Of a stretch of 13,117 nucleotides of DNA, positions 1-5,661 are shown in pieces (the stretch's first letter is position 1; each line of letters begins with the position of its first letter). Origin of the DNA: an uncultured Eubacteriales bacterium (GTDB lineage: Bacteria > Bacillota > Clostridia > Christensenellales > UBA1242). A program made the position numbers and the translations under genes. The notes below the pieces were generated by a model. The model had not been told where the DNA came from. It saw only the letters and a program-made list of their open reading frames with translations, and made no database searches. Location: positions 1-13,117 of the forward strand of contig CAJJIV010000022.1 of assembly GCA_905187655.1 (NCBI GenBank), given 5' to 3'.

Positions 1-9
1 TCTAGCCAT
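1..9 (-). CDS. fusA: Start of elongation factor G (partial, first three codons)
   Basis: On the minus strand the last nine bases read ATG GCT AGA (Met-Ala-Arg), preceded by GGGAGA about 6-8 bases upstream, a good ribosome binding site. EF-G in Firmicutes commonly begins Met-Ala-Arg, and the conserved str operon order is rpsL-rpsG-fusA-tuf, with rpsL and rpsG lying just upstream here in the same orientation. The identification rests on synteny, start codon, Shine-Dalgarno and three residues only; the rest of the gene is outside the window. EF-G is the GTPase that drives translocation on the ribosome. The gap to rpsG is 204 bp, long for this operon, and contains its own candidate promoter. Confidence 0.6.
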
Positions 10-54
10 AAATTTCTCCCATAATATTTTATCTTTAATTAATTATTAGTTTTT

Positions 55-140
55 AAAACTGGCTTATACAATTTCAGCCTAATTAATAATAAGATTATAT
101 TAATTTTTTTCAAAAATAGCAAATAATTTTAACCAGTTTT
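55..140 (-). other. Alternative RNA pairings in the rpsG-fusA spacer
   Basis: Two pairings compete. A long-range 8-bp stem joins 133-140 with 55-62 (AAAACTGG/CCAGTTTT). A short hairpin joins 76-79 with 61-64 (GGCT/AGCC, 11-nt loop). Both need bases 61-62, so they exclude each other. The left-most arm is followed on the minus strand by an A/T-rich run but not by a clean T tract, so this is not an ordinary terminator. Only transcripts reading through from rpsG contain both arms of the long stem; transcripts from the internal promoter contain only the short hairpin. Function is not established. Confidence 0.25.
94..122 (-). promoter_or_regulatory. Candidate internal promoter in front of fusA
   Basis: Minus strand: -35 TTGCTA (122-117), a 17-bp spacer, -10 TATAAT (99-94, perfect). 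Predicted start is near 87, giving a leader of about 78 nt before the fusA ATG. It lies in the rpsG-fusA gap, so EF-G could be made independently of S12/S7. AT-rich DNA produces chance matches, but the perfect -10 at ideal spacing in a gap of this length supports it. Confidence 0.45.
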
Positions 141-213
141 GAAAAATTTGCGAACTAACTCGCCATCTATTAATAACTAATAATTGTATGCAAACAAAAA
201 GTATGTAATAATC

Positions 214-684
214 TTACCAACGATAAGATGCAAATGCCTTGTTTGCTTCTGCCATACGATGAACTTCTTCTTTCTTTTTGAAAGCGCCACCGCTTTGGTT
301 ATATGCATCCATAAGTTCCGATGCCAATTTGTGGCTTGTACCCTTTTCGCTTCTGCTTCTGGTTGCGTTAACAATCCAACGGATACCAAGGGTCTGACGT
401 CTTGCAGGTCTTACTTCAATAGGAACCTGATAAGTACCGCCACCAACTCTACGAGATTTAACTTCTAGCAATGGTTTAACATTTTCTAGTGCTTGGTTAA
501 ATACTTCTAGAGGGTCTTGATTCATTTTTTCTTTAATTTCATCAAATGCATCATAAACTATTTTCTGTGCAATACCACGCTTGCCATCGTACATAATTTG
601 GTTTATAAGTTTTGTAACAACTTTAGAACCATAAATTGGGTCAGGCAAAACATCTCGTACTGCTGCTTGATTTCTTCTTGACAT
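214..684 (-). CDS. rpsG: 30S ribosomal protein S7
   Basis: This 156-residue protein matches the usual bacterial S7 length and is recognisable along its whole length: the N-terminal MSRRN start, the YGSKVV segment, the RVGGGTYQVP loop (about residues 79-88), the RWIVNATRSR stretch, and the C-terminal EVHRMAEANKAF followed by ASYRW. S7 nucleates assembly of the 3' domain of 16S rRNA and forms part of the E-site and mRNA exit channel. The start is fixed by AGGAGG about 6 bases before the ATG. It is 37 bp downstream of rpsL in the same orientation, so the two are co-transcribed. In E. coli, S7 represses str-operon translation by binding the S12-S7 intergenic mRNA; I see no obvious conserved structure in this much shorter gap. 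Confidence 0.98.
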   Translation of the reverse strand: MSRRNQAAVRDVLPDPIYGSKVVTKLINQIMYDGKRGIAQKIVYDAFDEIKEKMNQDPLEVFNQALENVKPLLEVKSRRVGGGTYQVPIEVRPARRQTLGIRWIVNATRSRSEKGTSHKLASELMDAYNQSGGAFKKKEEVHRMAEANKAFASYRW

Positions 685-721
685 AATTTCCTCCTATATT
701 ATTTTGAGTTTATTTAAAATT

Positions 722-1093
722 CTACTTAGGACGCTTAGCGCCGTACTTGCTACGTGCTTGTTTACGGTCCTTAACGCCGGCCGTGTCTAGTGTTCCTCTT
801 ATAATATGATAACGGACACCAGGCAAGTCCTTAACTCTTCCCCCACGGATTAATACTACCGAGTGTTCCTGCAAGTTGTGACCAATTCCTGGAATGTAAA
901 CAGTACCTTCCATTTTGTTAGAAAGTCTTACTCTGGCAATTTTTCTTAGCGCTGAGTTAGGCTTTTTAGGAGAGGTTGTTGTTACAGAAAGACATACCCC
1001 ACGCTTTTGTGGATTCTTTTCCAAAATAGGACACTTAGGTTTTACGGTTTGCTTCTCTCTTCCGTGTCTAATTAACTGTTGGGTGGTTGGCAT
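722..1093 (-). CDS. rpsL: 30S ribosomal protein S12
   Basis: A 123-residue S12 of normal length, with the diagnostic PQKRGVC, SPKKPNSALRK and GHNLQEHSVVLIRGGRVKDL segments and the C-terminal RKQARSKYGAKRPK. S12 sits at the decoding centre of the small subunit and controls accuracy. The lysines altered in classical streptomycin-resistance mutants are both present (K43 and K88 by comparison with E. coli numbering), so this is the streptomycin-sensitive form. D89 in the KDLPGV loop is the residue methylthiolated by RimO in bacteria that have that enzyme. Cys21 and Cys34 occur in the N-terminal arm. The start has AGGAGG about 8 bases upstream. It is the first gene of the str operon. Confidence 0.98.
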   Translation of the reverse strand: MPTTQQLIRHGREKQTVKPKCPILEKNPQKRGVCLSVTTTSPKKPNSALRKIARVRLSNKMEGTVYIPGIGHNLQEHSVVLIRGGRVKDLPGVRYHIIRGTLDTAGVKDRKQARSKYGAKRPK

Positions 1094-1219
1094 TGACTTT
1101 TACCTCCTGTTGTTTTTGCGCTTTGTGAATTCTCTTTTCAACCCAAATAGAGGATTCTTTAATATCTTTCATTTATTAAAGATACACACCACTGCTCTTT
1201 TATAAAAAAAGACATTAAT

Positions 1220-1236
1220 CGTGGCAAATTTCCACG
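1220..1236 (-). other. Hairpin at the very 5' end of the str mRNA
   Basis: CGTGG/CCACG form a 5-bp GC-rich stem with a 7-nt loop. The predicted str transcription start is near 1237, so the mRNA would begin directly with this stem. Hairpins at the 5' terminus are known to protect mRNAs from 5'-end-dependent decay. A T7 run lies 9 bases further on, too far for a standard terminator. Confidence 0.4.
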
Positions 1237-1238
1237 CC

Positions 1239-1267
1239 TTGACATTTTAACATAGCAAAATTTTAAT
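1239..1267 (+). promoter_or_regulatory. Opposing promoter toward the 47-aa zinc-ribbon gene
   Basis: Plus strand: -35 TTGACA (1239-1244, perfect), 17-bp spacer, -10 TTTAAT (1262-1267, five of six). Predicted start is near 1274, giving a 138-nt leader to the ATG at 1412. It is embedded in the same 34 bp as the str promoter, so polymerase should occupy only one of them at a time. Confidence 0.6.
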
Positions 1268-1272
1268 GTCAA
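1244..1272 (-). promoter_or_regulatory. Promoter of the str operon (rpsL-rpsG)
   Basis: Minus strand: -35 TTGACA (1272-1267, perfect), 17-bp spacer, -10 TAAAAT (1249-1244, five of six). Predicted start is near 1237, about 143 nt before the rpsL ATG. Its -10 overlaps the -35 of the opposing promoter by one base. Confidence 0.8.
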
Positions 1273-1365
1273 TATCTTTTAAGCAAATTTGTCAATCTAA
1301 TAAAACATATTTTTCATTTTTTATTTTATATAAGAATATTTTACAGAAAACAACACACACTACTA

Positions 1366-1391
1366 TTACAAGTGCAGATATGCACAAGTAA
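1366..1391 (+). promoter_or_regulatory. Symmetrical hairpin or operator just before the zinc-ribbon gene
   Basis: Two arms, TTAC-aa-GTGCA and TGCAC-aa-GTAA, flank GATA. Nine of eleven positions pair, the exception being a symmetrical AA/AA internal loop. It ends 5 bases before the ribosome binding site (1397-1404). As RNA it would be a leader hairpin; as DNA it resembles a site for a dimeric regulator. No T run follows, so it is not a terminator. Confidence 0.35.
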
Positions 1392-1411
1392 TTATTAAAG
1401 GGGGTCAATTA

Positions 1412-1555
1412 ATGAGCAGAATTATTAAAACTGGTGAAAAACCTGGTTATGGTTGCTACAGCTGTACTAATTGCGGTACCGAAGTTAACCTAAATAAGGG
1501 TGACAAAATGCCACCATGCCCAAGTTGCAGTAATAACGAGTTTACAAAAGATTAA
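1412..1555 (+). CDS. Small zinc-ribbon protein, 47 aa
   Basis: The reading frame encodes 47 residues, beginning MSRIIKTGEKPGYG. Two CxxC knuckles are present: C15-x2-C18 with a further C21, and C36-x2-C39. This is a rubredoxin/zinc-ribbon type metal site that most likely holds one structural Zn. The ribosome binding site AAAGGGGG (1397-1404) is very strong, 7-8 bases before the ATG, and a terminator follows directly, so the gene is a self-contained unit. Small proteins with this GxYxCxxCG...PPCPxCxxxEF pattern are known as zinc-ribbon-containing proteins of unknown function; I cannot assign a role. Its promoter is entangled with that of rpsL, which could tie its expression inversely to ribosome synthesis, but that is inference. 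Confidence 0.85.
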   Translation: MSRIIKTGEKPGYGCYSCTNCGTEVNLNKGDKMPPCPSCSNNEFTKD

Positions 1556-1575
1556 TTTTATTTTTTAATTGACTA

Positions 1576-1610
1576 AAAGAGAGCCTTTAAAAATAAGGGC
1601 TTTCTTTTTT
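1576..1610 (+). terminator. Rho-independent terminator of the zinc-ribbon gene
   Basis: An imperfect stem pairs 1576-1587 (AAAGAGAGCCTT) with 1595-1607, with one G-T wobble and one bulged C, followed by a run of six T at 1605-1610. It begins 20 bases after the stop codon. Confidence 0.75.
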
Positions 1611-1663
1611 CGCACATATTTAAATAAAAATTTTCATACATTTTGTTAGATGACAATATTTTC

Positions 1664-1692
1664 TTGATTATTTTGCAAACTAAGAGTATACT
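1664..1692 (+). promoter_or_regulatory. Promoter of the DUF805 gene
   Basis: -35 TTGATT (1664-1669), 17-bp spacer, -10 TATACT (1687-1692). Predicted start is near 1699, so the leader is only about 26 nt and contains AGGAG at 1709-1713. Confidence 0.7.
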
Positions 1693-1724
1693 ACAATAAA
1701 ATATTTATAGGAGAACTTGCAATA

Positions 1725-2153
1725 ATGGAAACAAATAGTTTTTTCGCTCCATATGTAGAATATTGGAAAAGATATTTTGACTTTGAAGGCAAAACAACCT
1801 GCCGTAATTACTGGATGGTTGTGCTTGTAAACCTTCTTATTTCAGCTGTTGGCGGAATATTAATTACAACACCTTTTGTTGCCTACTTTGCATATGTAGC
1901 AGACAGCATTTATGGAGTTTTAACCATAATTCCTAGCATCGCCATTGCAATAAGAAGATTGCACGATATTGGGAAAAGTGGTCTTTGGCTTCTATTAGTA
2001 TTTATTCCTATTGTTGGAGCAATAATTTTAATTGTTTGGTTCTGTCAACCTTCAGCTGAACCACAACCTACGGTAGAAGTCGTTAACTCTAACGAAACAA
2101 ACCCTAATGCAAAACCGGCCGATGCTGAAACAATAGATGCCGACAAAAATTAA
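1725..2153 (+). CDS. DUF805 family inner-membrane protein
   Basis: This 142-residue protein has the layout of the DUF805 family: a short N-terminal segment with aromatic residues (YVEYWKRYFDFEGKTTCRNYW, here split as YVEYWKRY and FEGKTTCRNYW), a hydrophobic helix at about residues 30-55, a second at 63-76, the family signature RRLHDIGKSGLW (about 77-88) and a third helix ending in WFCQPS at about 104-109. The C-terminal 33 residues are hydrophilic, rich in Asn, Pro, Ala and Glu, and probably disordered. DUF805 proteins are small membrane proteins of unknown function, often tied to stress or envelope context. The start has AGGAG 11 bases upstream. It is a monocistron with its own promoter and terminator. 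Family assignment is firm; the role is unknown. Confidence 0.9.
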   Translation: METNSFFAPYVEYWKRYFDFEGKTTCRNYWMVVLVNLLISAVGGILITTPFVAYFAYVADSIYGVLTIIPSIAIAIRRLHDIGKSGLWLLLVFIPIVGAIILIVWFCQPSAEPQPTVEVVNSNETNPNAKPADAETIDADKN

Positions 2154-2160
2154 TTACAAA

Positions 2161-2188
2161 CGCCCACAAATTTTGTGGGTGTTTTTTT
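2161..2188 (+). terminator. Rho-independent terminator after the DUF805 gene
   Basis: CGCCCACAAA pairs with TTTGTGGGTG across a very short loop, followed by seven T (2182-2188). It starts 7 bases after the stop codon and separates this gene from the next one. Confidence 0.88.
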
Positions 2189-2199
2189 ATATAAATTGT

Positions 2200-2227
2200 T
2201 TGGATTTTTTGTATTTTATGCTAAAAT
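2200..2227 (+). promoter_or_regulatory. Promoter placing the transcription start on the SDR start codon
   Basis: -35 TTGGAT (2200-2205), 16-bp spacer, -10 TAAAAT (2222-2227) preceded by TGC, that is an extended -10 (TGnTAAAAT). Start sites lie 6-8 bases after the -10, which is 2233-2235; the ATG is at 2234. Confidence 0.55.
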
Positions 2228-2233
2228 GATTTT

Positions 2234-3151
2234 ATGAAATACTTAAAATGGCTTAACAAAAATATGCAATCTCTTTCTGGCAAAAAAATTATTGTCAGTG
2301 GAGCAAACAGCGGAATTGGATATTATGCATCAGTTTACTTATCTTATTTAGGGGCAGAAATTATTTTTGCTTGCCGTAATAAAAAACGAGCCGAAGATGC
2401 AATGCAGTTGTTGAAAAATGAAGTTCCTTCTGCAATAGTTACGTTTGCAGAATTAGACCTATCATCAGCAATTTCAATAAAAAACTTTGTCACAGACATT
2501 AAAGAACGCTTTAAGACCGTTGATGGCCTAATTAACAATGCTGGGGTATATTTTCCAAGTAGCCCTAAATCGGCAGATGGGCTTGAAATGACTATTGGCA
2601 CCAATTATATTGGAACTTATCTTCTTACCACCACAATGCTTAAAGAAAACCTTTTTGCTCCAAACGCAACCATAGACATTGTAACAAGCCTAACCGACAA
2701 ACATTCAAAGTTTGATGCAACAGACTTTTTTAACCAAAAATCGGCAAATCGCAACGTCTCTTATGGACGCTCTAAACTATATCTAACCGCCTTTACCTAT
2801 TATCTTGCACAAGAAATTAAACAAAGTGGCATGCAACTTAAAATTGTAAGTTCTCACCCGGGCGTAAGTGCAACAAATATACTTTCTCCTACAAAAACAG
2901 GGTTTTCAAAATGCTTTGCAAAGGCTGGGTCAAACTTTTTAAAACTATTTACTCATTCTCCACAAAAGGCCTGTTTAACATCGGTATATTCTTTTAGTAA
3001 CAAAATACAAAATGGTGACCGTATTGGCCCACGCGGACTTTTTGAAATAAGCGGACTACCAAAAAAATCTAAGTATCCTAAAAAAGCAAAAAGAATTTAT
3101 AAACACTTAATGCAAAAAACCCAAGAAATTGTAACCACTTTGCCAAATTAA
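2234..3151 (+). CDS. Short-chain dehydrogenase/reductase (SDR), retinol-dehydrogenase-like
   Basis: A 305-residue NAD(P)-dependent oxidoreductase with all classical SDR landmarks: the nucleotide-binding GANSGIG (residues 23-29), an acidic/basic cofactor region CRNKKR (47-52), NNAG at 101-104, the catalytic Ser at about 152, the YxxxK pair Y177/K181, and HPG at 208-210. The Arg and Lys after the second strand favour NADP(H). Length and the ACRN...NNAGV...SHPGV pattern fit the retinol dehydrogenase/WW-oxidoreductase-like branch; the true substrate cannot be read from sequence. No membrane segment or signal peptide is seen, so it is cytoplasmic. Oddly, there is no Shine-Dalgarno before ATG 2234 nor before the internal Met11, whereas neighbours have strong ones; a promoter sits directly against the ATG. 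It is monocistronic and ends at a convergent terminator. Confidence 0.93.
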   Translation: MKYLKWLNKNMQSLSGKKIIVSGANSGIGYYASVYLSYLGAEIIFACRNKKRAEDAMQLLKNEVPSAIVTFAELDLSSAISIKNFVTDIKERFKTVDGLINNAGVYFPSSPKSADGLEMTIGTNYIGTYLLTTTMLKENLFAPNATIDIVTSLTDKHSKFDATDFFNQKSANRNVSYGRSKLYLTAFTYYLAQEIKQSGMQLKIVSSHPGVSATNILSPTKTGFSKCFAKAGSNFLKLFTHSPQKACLTSVYSFSNKIQNGDRIGPRGLFEISGLPKKSKYPKKAKRIYKHLMQKTQEIVTTLPN

Positions 3152-3191
3152 ACCATAAACAACTATGGTTAAAAAAACAGTTAACAAATAT

Positions 3192-3222
3192 AAAACACCT
3201 ACAAAGTTAGTAGGTGTTTTTT
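3192..3222. terminator. Bidirectional terminator between convergent SDR and phosphomutase genes
   Basis: A perfect 11-bp stem (AAAACACCTAC/GTAGGTGTTTT, loop AAAGTTA) is followed by T's on the plus strand and by TTTTATATTT on the minus strand. It can therefore stop transcription from both sides. A smaller hairpin (AACCATA/TATGGTT, 3151-3170) overlaps the SDR stop codon. The remaining 98 bp to the phosphomutase stop show nothing further. Confidence 0.85.
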
Positions 3223-3320
3223 GTTACAATGCGTTATAAGTAAAACTAATATAAATTTAACACATTTGTAAATAAATTAAATGCAATTAATTTGCACAAC
3301 TATAAGTATGAAATTCAATT

Positions 3321-4754
3321 TTAATTATCATTTTGCCAAACAGTGCCAATCTCTTTAAACTCAGCAAGCACTTTTTTAAATATATTTTTTACTTCTGCTA
3401 AATCTGCTTGAGTTTTGCCTTCAAAAATCAACCCAAGTTCAGGCAAATTGGAACTTGCCCTCACCAGCCCCCAAGCATTTTTAAATTCCACTCTTGCGCC
3501 ATTTATGTCTATAACTTGGTGTGGGTATAATTCTTTAAAGCGAGCCACCACCCTTTTAATTACATCATATTTAACCTCATCTCTGCAAGGAATTTGTATT
3601 TCTGATGAACAATAATATTTGGGCAATGCACCAATTAGCTTGCTTAATGGTTTTTTTGCATTAGACAAACATTCAATAGTCTTTAAACCAGCAAAAAGTG
3701 CATCGTCAAACCCCAAATAATCATCTCCACCAATAAAAATATGCCCCGATCGCTCGCCTGCAAGCGGACTATTTTCAGCGTGCATCTTGTTTTTAACGAA
3801 ACTATGTCCGGTGCTACACATAATTGGTTGTCCACCGCACTTTGTTATTGTTTCAATTAGGCTTCTTGAAGATTTTACATCAAATATTATTTTTTGGTTT
3901 GGCTTTTCAGCTAATAGTCTTTGTGCCAAAATTGCCAAAAGTTTGTCGCTCCAAACATCGTTACCATTTTCATCTACAATGCCAATTCGGTCACCATCGC
4001 CATCAAAAAACAAGCCAATATCTGCTTTAATATAAGGGTGACTTACAAACCTTTTAAAGTTGCTACGCGCTTCGGTGTTAGATGGGTTAGGAAAATACTT
4101 GGGGTACGAAGTATCTGGTTCAGCATTAAGCAAAAAGGTAACACATCCAAGTCTTTCAAACATTTCATAAGCAAAAAGACCCGCACCACCATTTGCCGTT
4201 TCAATTAAAACTCTTGGCTTGTATTCCCCCATTTTAATTTTGCTTGTTGTGTATGCGATATATTTATCTCTTATATTTTTTTCAAACACTTTGCCCTTTG
4301 TTGCAGGTTTAACAGGTTTTGTGTCTAAAAGATTAAATACTTCAACAATTTCATCACTGTCTAGTGTTTTAGAGTATCCACAACCAAGTTTAAAGCCACT
4401 CCACCCATTGGGGTTGTGACTTGCTGTTATCATAACACAGCCTTTTGCTTTAAATTCATATTGAGCAAAATAGCAAATTGGCGAAAGCGTTAAGCCAATA
4501 AAATATACATCAATACCAGCATCGGTTAATGCTTTTATTGCCTGATTAGCAAATGCCACTGAACAATCTCGGTTATCATAACCAACAACCGCTTTTGTAA
4601 TTTTTATTCTTTTAAGGTATTCTGCATATGCTTCCACAATTCTATAAACATTTCTTTCGTTTAATTCGGTATCATTAACCCTACCCCTAATGTCATATTC
4701 ACGAAACATTGAAACAAAGTCACTATCATAATTATTTTTCTTTTTTTCTTTCAT
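3321..4754 (-). CDS. Phosphomannomutase/phosphoglucomutase
   Basis: A 477-residue alpha-D-phosphohexomutase of the PMM/PGM (ManB/AlgC) type, which moves phosphate between C6 and C1 of mannose or glucose and so feeds GDP-mannose or UDP-glucose for cell-surface glycans. The four active-site elements are in order: TASHNP (110-115) with the phosphorylated Ser112; the Mg-binding loop DGDGDR (251-256); the sugar-ring loop GERSGHIF (333-340); and the phosphate-binding loop RASSNLPEL (432-440), a variant of the usual RxSNTxP. The FREYDIRGRV start (18-27) is typical; the 14 Lys/Asn-rich residues before it are a small extension. The start at 4754 is supported by AGGAG 6 bases upstream. An mRNA hairpin (CTAGT/ACTAG) ends at this ribosome binding site and may partly hide it. 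Cytoplasmic; apparently monocistronic. Which hexose it prefers is not visible. Confidence 0.95.
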   Translation of the reverse strand: MKEKKKNNYDSDFVSMFREYDIRGRVNDTELNERNVYRIVEAYAEYLKRIKITKAVVGYDNRDCSVAFANQAIKALTDAGIDVYFIGLTLSPICYFAQYEFKAKGCVMITASHNPNGWSGFKLGCGYSKTLDSDEIVEVFNLLDTKPVKPATKGKVFEKNIRDKYIAYTTSKIKMGEYKPRVLIETANGGAGLFAYEMFERLGCVTFLLNAEPDTSYPKYFPNPSNTEARSNFKRFVSHPYIKADIGLFFDGDGDRIGIVDENGNDVWSDKLLAILAQRLLAEKPNQKIIFDVKSSRSLIETITKCGGQPIMCSTGHSFVKNKMHAENSPLAGERSGHIFIGGDDYLGFDDALFAGLKTIECLSNAKKPLSKLIGALPKYYCSSEIQIPCRDEVKYDVIKRVVARFKELYPHQVIDINGARVEFKNAWGLVRASSNLPELGLIFEGKTQADLAEVKNIFKKVLAEFKEIGTVWQNDN

Positions 4755-4831
4755 AATATCTCCTAGTCATTAACTAGTTTAACACAGCACCAAAAAAATT
4801 AAAAGTTTTAATAGCCCAAAATGAAATTAAT

Positions 4832-4860
4832 TTTTAACAAATTTTAAACATTTGTTAAAA
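4832..4860. repeat. Perfect 11-bp inverted repeat upstream of the phosphomutase
   Basis: TTTTAACAAAT at 4832-4842 and its exact complement at 4850-4860 enclose a 7-base spacer. It lies in the 163-bp gap between the phosphomutase ATG and the terminator of the next gene upstream, about 80-105 bp before the ATG. All-but-two positions are A/T, so the RNA hairpin would be weak and no T run follows; a protein binding site is possible. No convincing phosphomutase promoter was found in the gap beyond a weak extended -10 (TGTTAAACT, around 4784-4776). Confidence 0.4.
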
Positions 4861-4917
4861 TCTTTGCATGGTAAACAACCATTTAATGGCTTATTCAGAA
4901 TTGAAAATTTAAGTACA

Positions 4918-4950
4918 ACAAAAAACGCAAGCCTTTTTAAGACTTACGTT
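4918..4950 (-). terminator. Terminator of the two-TM zinc-ribbon gene
   Basis: On the minus strand an 11-bp stem (AACGTAAGTCT with AGGCTTGCGTT, two T-G wobbles) ends in a run of six T. It begins 15 bases after the stop codon. Confidence 0.8.
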
Positions 4951-4964
4951 ATAACGTTCTTTAG

Positions 4965-5456
4965 TTAATCTAGTTTGTTTCCACACTTTTCACAATATTC
5001 ATTTTTATAGTTATTAACATGTTTGCAACTTGCACACTCTTTTCTAACTTTTGTTCCACATTTTGCACAGAAATTTGATTCTGGTACAACTGCTTCACCG
5101 CAGTTAGGACAATTGTTTCCGACTGTTTCCTTAACAAGGTTTGTTCCATAGCCAACAACAACTATTTTGAACCCTAGCGAAGAAAGAGAACCTCCAATTA
5201 CAGCAACAAAAACACATGGAAGAATTAAAATAAATGGTACAATTAAACGAGCAGTAAACCCATTTGGCCCAAAAGCATTTAAACCAGCCGTTGCAAAAAG
5301 AACAAAACAGGTAAATGCACCAATAGAACCAAATATTGCTAAAGGCAAGCCAATTAACAAAAGTTTTTTCCTTAGTCTTTTTGCTTTTTCACAATTTGCA
5401 ACGTTATTTACATCCGCATTTAATGCTTTAATGGTTTCTTGTAAGTTTTTAAACAT
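4965..5456 (-). CDS. Two-TM membrane protein with C-terminal double zinc ribbon
   Basis: Using the ATG at 5456 the protein has 163 residues: a charged N-terminal helix (1-31, with the basic patch KAKRLRKK), a hydrophobic helix at about 32-59, a second at 71-92, then a cytoplasmic tail carrying two zinc knuckle pairs, C116/C119-C130/C133 and C141/C144-C155/C158 (CPNCG, CAKCG, CASCK, CEKCG). This double-zinc-ribbon tail is common in Firmicutes membrane proteins, where it probably mediates protein contacts. Specific function unknown. The frame stays open to a TTG at 5519, but that TTG is the first part of a perfect -35 hexamer with a 17-bp-spaced -10, so the upstream codons lie in the promoter. 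AAAGGA about 10 bases before ATG 5456 supports the shorter start. Monocistronic. Confidence 0.85.
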   Translation of the reverse strand: MFKNLQETIKALNADVNNVANCEKAKRLRKKLLLIGLPLAIFGSIGAFTCFVLFATAGLNAFGPNGFTARLIVPFILILPCVFVAVIGGSLSSLGFKIVVVGYGTNLVKETVGNNCPNCGEAVVPESNFCAKCGTKVRKECASCKHVNNYKNEYCEKCGNKLD

Positions 5457-5490
5457 AACACCAATTTCCTTTATTTTATAATTATGAATT

Positions 5491-5519
5491 AGTTTACAAT
5501 GATTGTTACAATATGTCAA
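5491..5519 (-). promoter_or_regulatory. Promoter of the two-TM zinc-ribbon gene
   Basis: Minus strand: -35 TTGACA (5519-5514, perfect), 17-bp spacer, -10 TAAACT (5496-5491, four of six). Predicted start is near 5484, a leader of about 28 nt to ATG 5456. Confidence 0.65.
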
Positions 5520-5589
5520 ACATATAATATTTTAATAACGCAATTGTCTTATTAATCCAAGCATGGCAATTGCACCTTTTTTTATTTGC

Positions 5590-5622
5590 AAAACACCCAA
5601 ACTAATTAAAGTAAGGGTGTTT
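5590..5622 (-). terminator. Likely terminator of the ene-reductase gene
   Basis: AAACACCC (5591-5598) and GGGTGTTT (5615-5622) form an 8-bp stem with a 16-nt loop, about 40 bases after the reductase stop codon on the minus strand. The T run after it is short (TTTT), so efficiency may be moderate. Confidence 0.5.
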
Positions 5623-5661
5623 GTTATTCTTGAAATTTTTAAAATATTAAACAAAATTTGA

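Larger units (their letters stand above)
1094..1411. other. Divergent regulatory region between rpsL and the 47-aa zinc-ribbon gene
   Basis: This 318-bp gap holds no further gene. It contains the rpsL leader of about 143 nt, a mirror-image promoter pair centred near 1255, and the 138-nt leader of the zinc-ribbon gene. In the rpsL leader there is also a weak AT-rich hairpin around 1160-1181 (TATCTTT/AAAGATA, 8-nt loop), unlikely to terminate. Confidence 0.7.

Noticed and set aside
214..1205. Plus-strand open frames of about 95 codons opposite rpsG and rpsL
   Set aside because: They are antisense to clearly conserved ribosomal protein genes, lack ribosome binding sites and have no recognisable protein character.
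4320..4430. Variant phosphate-loop and general sequence differences in the phosphomutase as signs of a new enzyme
   Set aside because: Serine, metal-binding and sugar loops are all standard, and RASSN-type phosphate loops occur within the PMM/PGM superfamily; no new activity is implied. (The loop itself is encoded near 3440-3460.)
5457..5519. Upstream TTG start at 5519 that would lengthen the two-TM zinc-ribbon protein by 21 residues
   Set aside because: The TTG belongs to a perfect TTGACA -35 with a 17-bp-spaced -10, and the extra residues would come from promoter and leader DNA. ATG 5456 has a plausible ribosome binding site.
5540..5583. Plus-strand terminator-like hairpin (GCAATTG/CAATTGC followed by T7)
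   Set aside because: The loop is 20 nt, CAATTG is self-complementary and common in AT-rich DNA, and no plus-strand gene lies upstream that it could terminate.
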